From Nemertoderma westbladi (Eukaryota; Xenacoelomorpha; Nemertodermatida; Nemertodermatidae), in assembly GCA_032718475.1 (NCBI GenBank), contig JAUCBJ010001381.1, positions 27,577 to 91,576 on the forward strand: a stretch of DNA of 64,000 nt, given 5' to 3'. Below are positions 46,101-56,258 of this stretch, piece by piece. The notes beneath the pieces are model-generated. The model was not told where the DNA came from, ran no database searches, and saw nothing but the letters and a program-made list of their open reading frames with translations. Every line of letters begins with the position of its first letter. Position 1 is the first letter of the stretch. The position numbers and the translations under genes are program-made.

Positions 46101-47837
46101 GATCCCCTAAGCGCCATCTAGAACCATCCACACCAGATCCCCTAAGCGCCATCTAGAACCATCCACACCAGATCCCCTAAGCGCCCATCTAGAACCATCC
46201 ACACCAGATCCCCCAAGCGCCCATCTAGAACCATCCACACCAGATCCCCTAAGCGCCCCTCTAGAACCATCCACACCAGATCCCCTAAGCGCCCCGCTAG
46301 AACCATCCACACCAGATCCCCTAAGCGCCATCTAGAACCATCCACACCAGATCCCCTAAGCGCCCCTCTAGAACCATCCACACCAGATCCCCTAAGCGCC
46401 CCTCTAGAACCATCCACACCAGATCCCCTAGCGCCCCTCTAGAACCATCCACACCAGATCCCCTAAGCGCCCCTCTAGAACCATCCACACCAGATCCCCT
46501 AAGCGCCATCTAGAACCATCCACACCAGATCCCCTAAGCGCCCCTCTAGAACCATCCACACCAGATCCCCTAAGCGCCATCTAGAACCATCCACACCAGA
46601 TCCCCTAAGCGCCATCTAGAACCATCCACACCAGATCCCCTAAGCGCCCATCTAGAACCATCCACACCAGATCCCCTAAGCGCCCCTCTAGAACCATCCA
46701 CACCAGATCCCCTAAGCGCCCCGCTAGAACCATCCACACCAGATCCCCTAAGCGCCATCTAGAACCATCCACACCAGATCCCCTAAGCGCCCCTCTAGAA
46801 CCATCCACACCAGATCCCCTAAGCGCCCCTCTAGAACCATCCACACCAGATCCCCTAGCGCCCCTCTAGAACCATCCACACCAGATCCCCTAAGCGCCCC
46901 TCTAGAACCATCCACACCAGATCCCCTAAGCGCCATCTAGAACCATCCACACCAGATCCCCTAAGCGCCATCTAGAACCATCCACACCAGATCCCCTAAG
47001 CGCCCCTCTAGAACCATCCACACCAGATCCCCTAAGCGCCCATCTAGAACCATCCACACCAGATCCCCTCAGCGCCATCTAGAACCATCCATACTAGTTC
47101 CCCTCCGCCCACCTAGAACCATCCACACCAGATCCCCTAAGCGCCATCTAGAACCATCCACACCAGATCCCCTAAGCGCCCATCTAGAACCATCCACACC
47201 AGATCCCCTAAGCGCCATCTAGAACCATCCACACCAGATCCCCTAAGCGCCCCTCTAGAACCATCCACACCAGATCCCCTAAGCGCCCCGCTAGAACCAT
47301 CCACACCAGATCCCCTAAGCGCCATCTAGAACCACACCAGATCCCCTAAGCGCCCCTCTAGAACCATCCACACCAGATCCCCTAGCGCCCCTCTAGAACC
47401 ATCCACACCAGATCCCCTAAGCGCCCCTCTAGAACCATCCACACCAGATCCCCTAAGCGCCCATCTAGAACCATCCACACCAGATCCCCTCAGCGCCATC
47501 TAGAACCATCCATACTAGTTCCCCTCCGCCCACCTAGAACCATCCACACCAGATCCCCTAAGCGCCCATCTAGAACCATCCACACCAGATCCCCTAAGCG
47601 CCCATCTAGAACCATCCACACCAGATCCCCTAAGCGCCATCTAGAACCATCCACACCAGATCCCCTAAGCGCCATCTAGAACCATCCACACCAGATCCCC
47701 TAAGCGCCCCTCTAGAACCATCCACACCAGATCCCCTAAGCGCCCCTCTAGAACCATCCACACCAGATCCCCTAATCGCCCATCTAGAACCATCCACACC
47801 AGATCCCCTAAGCGCCATCTAGAACCATCCACACCAT
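37103..47837. repeat. 34-36-bp minisatellite, right block
   Basis: About 10.7 kb of the same repeat. With the left block, some 13 kb or roughly 365 units (estimate). Variants are zoned: ACCAACCAAACC units at 37.9-39.4 kb, TATAACC and CTCCGCCC units at 37.4-40.9 kb, GAAATCTAG units at 41.0-41.8 kb, and CCCCTCTAG / CCCCGCTAG units at 42-47.7 kb. Pairs of 36- and 35-bp units give a 71-bp periodicity. The many minus-strand frames (VDGSRWALRGSG type) follow from the 36-bp period and are broken by 35-bp units. Confidence 0.95.
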
Positions 47838-48330
47838 ATCCAGTCGATCTATCCAGTTGCCCTGTCATCTTTTTAACCAAATCGCAATTAACAATTAACA
47901 TGTAAGAATGCAATGTATACTTAAAATTAAAATAGCCCAGGCAAGTCGCTTTAACGCATTCGTGCTGAAACGAAATGGGGTCGATATAATGAAGACCAGT
48001 TGAAATACTGGGAGCAAAACTTGGAATGCGAGTAGCAGATTACAATAAAGAGCCTTTGCACATATAAAAATATATAAGGCCCATTCCACGGAGCTGAACT
48101 CTTCTCTTTAGTATTTTTCCTGGTCGGTGATTGCTTTTATGATGCAGATTCCATGTTTGGCGTATACCTAGAAGTATGTCTGACTATCTGCCAATCAGTC
48201 TGTCTTTCTCTCTGTAAAAATATAACAAAGCATAACATCTAGTTATAATTTATCATTGGGACTTTCGTTGGCAGTTATCATTACGTTCGTTTGGCAGAAA
48301 TTTCATTTCTGACGTCAGTTTTAATGTTTA
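47838..48330. other. AT-rich spacer with a SINE relic
   Basis: At about 47935-47985 the stretch GCTTTAACGCATTCGTGCTG and what follows resembles the body of the SINE at 53835-54105. Otherwise no clear feature. A 25-codon minus-strand frame after a splice-acceptor-like site (48137-48211) is too short to call. Confidence 0.4.
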
Positions 48331-48331
48331 C

Positions 48332-48911
48332 TACTACTAGGATAGGCATGCTGCATTGCAGCTGCATTTTTAAGAATGCTGTGCCGGCTTGTCAACAAAA
48401 TTGCGCCGCCAAAACTCCCTATCACCCATGACATTTGCTAGATCATCCGCATCTTCAAGGCTAGTGTCCTTTAAGATGCGTCTCAAGAAAGTGATGGGCT
48501 GTCTACCATGCTTATTCACTCCATGAGGCTGCTAAAGTACAAGATTATGCACTAGCTGGTCCTCACGGCGAAAGCAATGTCCTGCAAAGCGGAGGCGATT
48601 TTGTTCTAGTGTCAAGCTTGGGGGAACCAATGAGACACCTCCAATGTTATATAGTGTCTGGTTGGAGATGTGTGCATTGTACATGACACAATGAACCTGG
48701 CATAGCATTCTTGTGATGTGCATCCAGAGATTTGGTGTACTCAGCAGTTAGAGCCCAGCATGGACTCCCATAGATTAGTACTGGAACTACTGCTGCTCTA
48801 AATAATCGGACCTTAAGTTTCCGATTAATTCTCGGTGACTTCCAAATCCTGGAAAGCCTATTCAAGGCTGCCCATGCCTTTCCCTTACGTATTCGAAGGT
48901 CCTCACCTGAC
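48332..48911 (-). pseudogene. 5'-truncated RTE-like element (3' fragment)
   Basis: About 95 percent identical by eye to 61000-61585, the C-terminal end of the RTE-like RT plus its 3' tail. Homology stops at GGTCCTCACCTGAC (48911), typical of 5' truncation during target-primed insertion. The frame is shifted between 48647 and 48723. Both copies end at CTAG-GATCGGCATGC-like sequence on the 3' side. Confidence 0.85.
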
Positions 48912-49290
48912 TACCGACTTAAGTAAAAGTATAGTTATCCGTGAACACTTGAGGAAACACAAATGCTTCTCTCTCCAGTTTACTTGTAAGGCTGGTAGAG
49001 GGCCCATTAAATATTATGTAGGCCTGCATGACAGCTCTGTTACTATTCAAATCAATCGCGAGCATAAAAAAGGATAAATATTTATGACGAGTAAGGGTCT
49101 TGAGCAAGGTGTACTAAATAACAGGTCATGCGGCGAGCGGATTGCAGAAATTAGCGTGGGCCGATCTTTTCCCTATTTAGGGGACTATTTTCATAATATT
49201 TCCTTAGAAAATTATTTTATGCTTCTTTTGTTAGGTGGATATGATGACTAGGGTTCATAGAAATGTAATAAAATGTCTTTCTGGAATTTT
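48912..49290. other. AT-rich DNA without a clear feature
   Basis: No supported gene or repeat. The small frames on both strands show no family features. Confidence 0.3.
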
Positions 49291-49299
49291 TATCTTGTA

Positions 49300-49459
49300 G
49301 TTGCCAAGGTAACCGGGTGCGAACTTCAAACTTTGCGCGCCTGTATTTCAAGGCGACAATGGATTCTTCCCTTGAGATTTGGTAGGTGATTAAAGGAAAT
49401 AAAAGACTATCAAAATATTTTACATTTGAATTTGTTTACATTCCCGTTGCCATGGAAAG
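49300..49459 (+). promoter_or_regulatory. RFX X-box pair and possible first exon
   Basis: GTTGCCAAGGTAAC at 49300-49313 fits the RFX consensus GTNRCC(0-3N)RGYAAC exactly. GTTGCCATGGAAAG at 49446-49459 is a close second. An ATG with strong context (GACAATGG, 49359) lies 46 bases after the first, and its short frame meets a splice-donor-like GTAGGT at 49382. X-boxes commonly sit just upstream of ciliary genes, so this may be a promoter with a 23-base first coding exon. No following exon was identified. Confidence 0.3.
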
Positions 49460-49664
49460 AAGTATAATGGAAAATTTGAAAAATTGTCTATCAATTCTAT
49501 AAAACACCATTTATATTCGGTTTGTCATTTTAAATAATAAGTTAAAATTGCCAACATTTTATTTTATAATTCGTCAATTGTGAATCATATTTCTAAAAGT
49601 CAATATTTGCCAATAAACTAAACTGTCCAATGAAAGAGCAAGACCTGTGATAGCATCATTTTAG

Positions 49665-49715
49665 CTTTAAGGTAAACACTAGAGTCTTACACCCTTTAAC
49701 TACAAAAAAATATAG
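49665..49715. repeat. 51-bp direct repeat, copy 1
   Basis: CTTTAAGGTAAACACTAGAG to ATATAG. The second copy at 50371-50421 differs by one base. The intervening 655 bases carry no recognisable gene. Confidence 0.8.
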
Positions 49716-50370
49716 AATCAGGACATTAAGCCCAAAATACCTTCCAGACCCTAAGGCCATCAAGGAACACAAAACAAAACAAACAAAAAACACAAACAAA
49801 ATATATTATACCATGCTCCACATACAAGTATGTATCGCAACCCTAACCCTAAAACCTAACCGCCATACACTAAATGATACCGGTATTAAACTGCACAAAA
49901 GCTAAGCCTATATTCTATAAGAAAATATATGACATTTTTGTCGCCGTGAAAGAGGTAGGACTAAGACAAAAATAATTAATTTGTTAAAAATATGGTTGCG
50001 TTTCGGCGTCTAGGACCAGTACGCGCTAATCCTCGACACCTCATCAGCTGGACAGGGAATTAGCCAAGCCTAACTATATTGCACCATTGACCTAAATTAA
50101 TCGCACCATCAACTCAGTTACCACTCAGCCCAAACAGACTTCAGACCTCAGAACATTGGAACCCTATAGGCCTACGGTAAGTAAACATGTTACCAATGGA
50201 AAACTGGTAGTTTGCTAGAGCAAACACACAGCACAAAAATTATATAAGATTTAACAACATGCAGCGTTGCCGGAGTTCTGCTCTATCCCAGTAAAAAATT
50301 GGGATATTCATATGTGATAATTGAATGTACCGACATACTGACTAACAGGGGGTTGTGATGTATATATTAA

Positions 50371-50421
50371 CTTTAAGGTAAACACTAGAGTCTTACATCC
50401 TTTAACTACAAAAAAATATAG
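50371..50421. repeat. 51-bp direct repeat, copy 2
   Basis: One mismatch (C to T) from 49665-49715. The pair could be the ends of a small element or the product of a local duplication. Confidence 0.8.
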
Positions 50422-51100
50422 ATCTAGACAGAACTGAACAGGCATTCCTTGGCTTAACGAGCCTAAAAGATTCTCCCATTCATATTTATAATTTGAGTAT
50501 GCTTATTGCTTACGCCACGAAAGGCATCGTTCCATTACATTACCTTGCTTGATAAAAAAGGATGATTTGAAGAAACTGCTGAGCGAGATAAAATAAATCA
50601 CATTCAATCTATGTGTTTTATGTTTATCTGGCAACATTCCGGTAACTGAAATTAACTAAATTTTCTCATATTCCTATGAAGAACAAAGAATCATTTCCAC
50701 TGCCATATGCTACATCCAATTATAGCATGTGCGCTGCCTGACCTGGTCATGTGATAAATAAGAGCATATAATCTTGCACTAGTGACAGCCTGATAAGTAC
50801 CTTTAAGTGACCTTTTATTAAAAATGTAGTATATGTAAATATAGAATATTACATTCTGTTTAGTGCTCGGTTACAAATCTGAGATCTGCATTTGATCAAC
50901 AGGTTACGAATTGTAGTTCTCCATTTTCCAATACTCCAATTGTAGTTCTTCCCTGAGCACCTGGTTACGAATCTGTGTATCTTGCTACAAATTAGTGTAT
51001 TTGGTTAAAATATGATCACCCTTTTACCAATTTGATGTCCTTGGTTACCCGTATTCTAGAATAGACTTAATAAAAGCGTCAGTAGTATAGTCTTGGGCGG
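50422..51100. other. AT-rich DNA without a clear feature
   Basis: A 40-codon open stretch near 50430-50550 has no recognised family. Nothing else is supported. Confidence 0.3.
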
Positions 51101-51109
51101 ACTAGTCTT

Positions 51110-51380
51110 GACCTGTCTGGGTGACACCCAATGTCACCCTATGGGTGTCATTGGCGCCAGATTGTCTGGGTGACACCTCCTAATTAGGCTAATTAGACCC
51201 TAATTGACCGGTGTCATCAATTAATTAGTACAATTAAACCCTAATAGGTGTCTTACGACTATTAATTAGGGTTTAATTGATTATCCTAATTAATCAATCC
51301 GATACGCAATGGTGTCAGTGTTGTCTAACTGTCGCCTAGAGGGTATTAAGAGGGTGTCATAAGTGACACCGCAGCTCTTT
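51110..51380. repeat. GGTGTCA/TGACACC cluster with perfect hairpin
   Basis: GGTGTCA or TGACACC occurs repeatedly in both orientations. At its centre, 51232-51245 (AATTAAACCCTAAT) is perfectly inverted at 51265-51278. It resembles a small non-autonomous element with multiple inverted subrepeats. Low-complexity TTTATTTGTATTT repeats follow to about 51510. Confidence 0.5.
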
Positions 51381-51841
51381 TATTTATTAATACTTATTTA
51401 TTTGTATTTAATTATAATTTATTTATTTGTATTTCATTTTAATTAATTATTTGTATTTCATTTTACTTTATTTATTTGTATTTATTTTTACTTTAATTAA
51501 TTATATTACTTTAACTTTATACATTGATTTAGCTTTAACAATAAACAGTTTATGTATTACACACCGATGCTAATGACGTCATTATTGGAACCATCTAACC
51601 ATAGACTTGCAGCCTTATTTAGCCCTAGGGTATACAGCTCCCTTACTGGTAACTATTTTGGAGTTAATGTTAGCGAAGGGCCTAAACTTAAGACAAGACA
51701 TGCAAGCTATCGCCTATGTTACCAGTTACGCATGAATGAGCAATTTATAGGGGGCCCTCTTAAAATTTTTTGTGCTGCGTCAGGATTGCCTCATTTAAGG
51801 AAGCCGCTTCCCTATCGATAATGTTAAAATTTTGTAATAAA

Positions 51842-51990
51842 ACTACATACATACTTGTTGCAAAGTACTTTACAGTGTTCTGATCCTCGTGGCTTAATTT
51901 TCACTCACTCACTAACGTTCGTTCGTGTAACAAAGCCACTCGGATCATCACACTGTAAAGAGCTACTTTACACACAAGTATGTAAATAGT
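51842..51990. repeat. imperfect inverted repeat, about 50-bp arms
   Basis: 51842-51893 (CTACATACATACTTG…CTCGTGGCT) pairs with 51937-51990 reversed, across a loop containing ACTCACTCACTAACG. It may be a MITE-like hairpin or a transcribed structured RNA. Confidence 0.55.
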
Positions 51991-52029
51991 TATTTTTATT
52001 TTGTTGTATAAGACTTGCTCATATATCTT

Positions 52030-52680
52030 GTCTAGGGTTGAAGTAACTGCAATAGGTCTGTAATTCTGTGGGTCTGTAGAATGCCTTTCTTATAAACTGG
52101 TGTGTTTACTGATAGTTTTAATTTATTGGGAAAGATTGATTTTGTATTTGATTGGTTTATTAAGTAGGTTAAAGGTTTTACAATATTTGGAGCGATCAGT
52201 TTAATTATTTTTGGTGAGATTGTTGAAGGTCCACTTGACTTGTTCATATTTATATTCGTTAAAATATCGTATAATGTTAATTCATCAATATTTGTGAAGG
52301 AAAATAGATTATCGTTATTGGATTGTGTGCTTAATTTTTGGGTACTCTTTGGGTATATTACCTGTGCTAGTAGTGCCTATATATTTACCTAGTTGTATAT
52401 ATGTGTTATTGAATATTTCAGCTATTATTTTTGGTTTATGTATGAGCTTTTGTTGATGCTAAGTTCTAGAATATTCCATATTTATTCCTTTTTAGTTAGT
52501 ATATTCATTATACACTGCATTATACAGTTAGTATATATATTATTAATGATTTTCCATTTTCCATCGGGCTGTAGTACTTTTCGTGTAATTATTGTTGATG
52601 TAATTGTTTTTCATTTTCCTATTGAGGTTATTAAAGTTGTTCCTATGTGTTTTATTTTCATTGAATTTATTATTATTTTT
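52030..52680 (-). pseudogene. non-LTR retrotransposon fragment (pre-RT to RT start)
   Basis: On the minus strand, in order: an Asn/Lys-rich pre-RT segment (NLNRKMKNNY, ARWKMEN), then FSFTNIDELTLYDILTNIN, NKSSGPSTISPKIIKLIAPN, IVKPLTYLINQS and TPVYKKG. These are the conserved blocks at the start of non-LTR reverse transcriptases. Several frameshifts separate them and no palm motif remains. Confidence 0.6.
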
Positions 52681-52681
52681 A

Positions 52682-52830
52682 GATGTGCGGACGATATCAT
52701 TCTTATTTGTGATTCTGTACAAGGCTTGCAAGGTGCCCTGGATATCTAAGTGATTACATATCCTACTTGGGATTTATTGTAAATATGGATAAATCCGACA
52801 AATTGAGGTTTTTAGGAGGGGCAGAAGAAT
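52682..52830 (+). pseudogene. RT palm fragment of another non-LTR element
   Basis: CADDIILICDSVQGLQGALD continues, after a one-base shift near 52748, as LSDYISYLGFIVNMDKSD: the ADD catalytic motif and the following N-x-DKS block of a non-LTR RT. It lies on the opposite strand to its neighbour, so these are two nested relics. Confidence 0.55.
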
Positions 52831-53830
52831 TGCTTGTAACAAAAAATGACTCCGGGGCTGTCAATCATAAACTTTATTCGTACTTACACATACACTATCC
52901 TGTAGCTGCCCGAGTGACCAGGGAAATAAACACGCAGGGAAATATAATAATAACAAGCAGTATTTTAATGTAAGAAAAAGTAAAATAAAGATTTGAACTT
53001 ATATTTTATTTTTATGTAGATTCGTTATATTAAGTTCTCTAACAGAAAGGATGAATAATATGTAATTACTGTACATTAAATAGCGTGGCAGTAAGTGCTA
53101 CGTAATTATACACGTGTGCGTGGGGCGTCGCGCAGCACGCGAACTTGAGCAAATTCGAATTGATCTGGAGTCAAAAGTTCGAGAGGTATTATTTGCCTGT
53201 AACTTTCAAAAATATTGTTACCTACAAAGGTCAGGTTAACAAACATTAAGGCTCGCCCAGCGGCCAAACCAAATTTATGTCACGTGGTTGCGTAATCTAC
53301 GATATTACCATACAGTAAATGTATTGTGCATGTAATATATTGCTTGACCAGTGTACACTGTACATATGATGTGTAGGGATGGCTTTATTCCATCCCCAAT
53401 TATGGCATTGTATTAGTGTACGTAGAACCAATGGGGAGGTCCTATGCGAACCCAATTATTGTATCATTACCTCCCAGTTGGAAGACTAGCGGTTCAGGTA
53501 AAAGGTATACCTGGAAATACTAGGAAATACAATACCTTGTATGTCCCCAATTTACGTCATCATGGCCCATCTGTCATCTGTCAATACCATCATATGCTGC
53601 CACTGTCAGACTTTTTTTTTCACTTTTCCGACTTTGCAAAGCTGTGCCCAACGAAATATATAAATTTATTTATTGTTAAAATTTACATTATTTACCGCTC
53701 AGTCAATGGACCAGCGGGAAAAAAATATTTTCATTATTTACCCAGGTAAATGGGGATTATTCCTCTTGAATCAGCCAACTTTGTACTGTAATAAATACTA
53801 TTCTGGGGCATTTAATTTATTTAAAAAAGT
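52831..53830. other. AT-rich DNA without a clear feature
   Basis: A 101-codon plus-strand frame (53444-53749) shows no family features. A T-run at about 53611 and scattered simple sequence are all that is seen. Confidence 0.3.
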
Positions 53831-53834
53831 AAAG

Positions 53835-54105
53835 TAAATTTTCTTTGGCCGCTAGGCCAGGGATTACGCACAAAGTCTGACGACTTATTTCCAGTGCGGT
53901 CCCCCCAGAACTTTACTCCCCAGAGGAAACTCCAGTACTCATTTAGCTACCACTTAAGGATGCAAGGCAGATATGCGCCCTGGCTGGTCCCTTTAAAGCA
54001 TTCGTGCCGAAACGAAAACTGCCCTGGCCCATGTGAGGATAGAACCCACGACCTACAAGAGTTGTGAATTCAATGCAACCACTACAACAAGGTGGTACCT
54101 AAATG
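53835..54105 (-). mobile_element. tRNA-headed SINE
   Basis: On the minus strand the head (about 54105-54030) has an A-box-like TAGTGGTTGCA and a B-box-like GGTTCTATCC spaced as in tRNA genes. A body follows with the conserved-looking stretch TTTCGGCACGAATGCTTTAA. That stretch recurs at about 47945-47980, so it belongs to a dispersed repeat. The internal polymerase III promoter boxes support a SINE. Confidence 0.55.
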
Positions 54106-54159
54106 AGTAGCTACGACTAGTAAAATGACATCAAGTAAATAATAATCTTCAAATAAATA

Positions 54160-54385
54160 ATATGTTCCAGAATATTGTGTATTTATTAAATATAATAAAT
54201 GGCCTGCCCTGCAGGCTGTAACGGATGCAAATACCTGCACTTTTTGAACGCCCATATCTCAGCTATTTCTCAACGACATTAACAGTTACTTATAAATTAA
54301 TTGTAATCCTTGCAGTGACACCTTTTCATTGGTATCAATAAATCACAATAAGGACGGAGAATAATTGCGGTGCGACTATTAGGAT
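54160..54385. mobile_element. fragment of the foldback family
   Basis: ATGTTCCAGAATAT then GTGTATTTATTAA and ATATCTCAGCTATTTCTCAA match segments of the elements at 1191-4970 (for example 1697-1735) and 60240-60350. The arms and homopolymer are incomplete. Confidence 0.6.
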
Positions 54386-54389
54386 ACAA

Positions 54390-54535
54390 TTACACATTGT
54401 ACGATAAATAAAACACGTTATTTCTATTTTCGCCCCTCGATCCTTCTTATTCACCTTCCTCGCTGCGTTCGGGCGGTATATATCAGATCTCGGGACGAAC
54501 GGTAAATAAAGCATATTTTATTTACCGTACAATAA
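54390..54535. mobile_element. small MITE-like element
   Basis: CATTGTACGATAAATAAAAC at the left is inverted as ATTTTATTTACCGTACAAT at the right (about 22-bp terminal repeats, three mismatches). The right end also folds on itself (ACGGTAAATAAA / TTTATTTACCGT). The interior is more GC-rich than the surroundings. No coding capacity. Confidence 0.5.
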
Positions 54536-56048
54536 ATAGTTATTATTATTTAAATCACCCTACTTGTTTATTTTAACAGTATTTCATCGATAAGCCAGCG
54601 TCTTACAGATCAATGTATATGGAATGTACACAGGAGCTGATTTTCAAAGATTGACAGCTCGATAATCCTGGAAACGAATGCTATTCATTATTACTGCAAG
54701 CCATTAGGGTATGAGCCTAAGGCATGAAACAATAGGACTATACAATAGTAAGTGTGGTATGATTGGCAGGTTAAGGCCAGATTAATTTTTAGTTATTGTC
54801 CCCTCACTCTCACAGATTTAGTTAGTAATTTTTTCTTCTTGGGCCAATTAAATTTATATTAAATTTATAAATTACGATAAATTATACAAATAATTCAGAG
54901 GTGGATTTTACAAATTTTTTCTAAATGTCTAACTCACTATTACACATTTACAATTCATTGACATCACATCTAGAATAGAAAATGCTAGAATAACTTTATA
55001 TTGTAATGTTTGATATTGTAACTTGATGGTGGTGGCCTGGATATATTTTTTTTCAAAACTATTTTGCTTGTCTGTTAGTAGCAATCAAACAATATAATAA
55101 ATGGTTAAAAATGGGAATTAATGTTGAAAAAAGTAATGTCCTTATCGTTTGCATACATTAAACCTAAAGTTGGAAGAACAGAAAATATGTTAAAACTGAT
55201 AATATGTGTCACGTTTGGAAGAGCAATGACCGTACTAGATAAAATATAGACTAGACGGGGCAATAATTGTCTTGAGGCATTAATTAAGATGGCGGGGTAA
55301 TTTCCTTAATTATTAATTAATAATGCGGCTCAAAGTAGTCACTTTGGAAAAATTTTTGGCTTTTGGAAAAGAGAAGCTTTTTGAAGAAATACAGTGATTA
55401 AGTTCTGGATTAGTATTTGTACAATGCTCTGATTAGTAGTAATATAAATCGTCACGGGTAGATCCATTCCTTATCCATTCCTTCTACATCTACATCAATG
55501 ATGTTAAAACAATTATACCACTACTGTGGGCTTATAACCTAGCGCCACCGAGACCTTGAAATACAACAGTAGCACAATACTCATTAATACTGAACGATGT
55601 ATTCACACTGTAGCCAAGCATAGCATAAAAGAGCTTATTTCATACCGATATGGAAATGAATTATATATTATTTATTATAATATTTTACTTTACGGCCAAA
55701 TCCAACTCTTTGGTTATCCAAGACTTATTAATAAAATATTTAATTTCAATCATTTGCCTGACTCAAGCAAGACTCTCGAATTTTGATAGTAGAGATAACG
55801 CTTTGTAGAGTAAAATAGTACTAAAATAGGTTTGCGGTGATAATGTAGATGTTTATAAGACACAACATGAATTTACAGCCCCTTCATTGAAGCCATTCCT
55901 ATTTTAGAATATAAGAAGGGTGAGTGGGGGTGTTCTAGGTTACAGTTACCAGCCAATATAGAGAAGCCTCCCGGTTGCGCCGGCAGTTTGCTTATTTGCA
56001 GAAATGCTCCAGTTTATATATAGTGTGTGTGTATACTCCAATACTCAC
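54536..56048. other. AT-rich DNA, possible intron
   Basis: No supported gene. If the exon at 56049-56184 is real, this would be its downstream intron on the minus strand. I searched for transmembrane 6-7 motifs (CWxP, NPxxY) and found none. Confidence 0.3.
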
Positions 56049-56184
56049 TCGTTTTTTCCTTTCTAGTGATTGGCTTTCACCGATTGCGGCCTGTCCCCAC
56101 AGTATTCTGGCTACCTTGATATAGCTGAAACCGCAAACAATTGGAACCATAAATGATACAATGCAGTCGAGTATGAGAAATGAT
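56049..56184 (-). CDS. internal exon of a class A GPCR-like gene (TM5)
   Basis: On the minus strand TCTTTCTTTTCTACAG (acceptor, polypyrimidine tract) ends at 56185 and GTGAGT (donor) begins at 56048. The 136-base exon between is open in the phase that completes a split codon. It encodes a hydrophobic helix (SFLILDCIVSFMVPIVCGF) followed by SYIKVARILWGQ and a basic end, LERKKR. A helix with a central Pro, then Y-x-x-V-A-R-x-LW and a polar loop ending in KKR, is the TM5 to third intracellular loop pattern of peptide-type rhodopsin-family receptors. The Pro-to-Tyr spacing is one residue shorter than usual. Neighbouring exons were not found; a LINE lies upstream. Partial or pseudogenic status is open. 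Confidence 0.5.
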
Positions 56185-56258
56185 CTGTAGAAAAGAAAGA
56201 TGATTCCATGAGAACATCAGAGCTAGAAGAAGCGCTGGGTATTCAGGTATTCCACTGA

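Noticed and set aside
29263-47818. Dozens of minus-strand frames of 60-185 codons with VDGSRWALRGSG repeats
   Set aside because: They follow from the 36-bp period and absence of stops in the minisatellite; 35-bp units shift the frame repeatedly. Not genes.
48137-48211. 25-codon minus-strand frame after a TTTTTACAG acceptor, possible last exon of the GPCR-like gene
   Set aside because: Too short and without receptor features; chance expectation is high.
49840-49862. Telomere-like AACCCTAACCCTAAAACC
   Set aside because: Only about two and a half units; no array.
51552-51821. 89-codon plus-strand frame
   Set aside because: No recognisable domain, no promoter evidence, lies between hairpin repeats. 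It cannot be excluded but is not supported.
53444-53749. 101-codon plus-strand frame
   Set aside because: No family features; low-complexity Phe run from a T tract.
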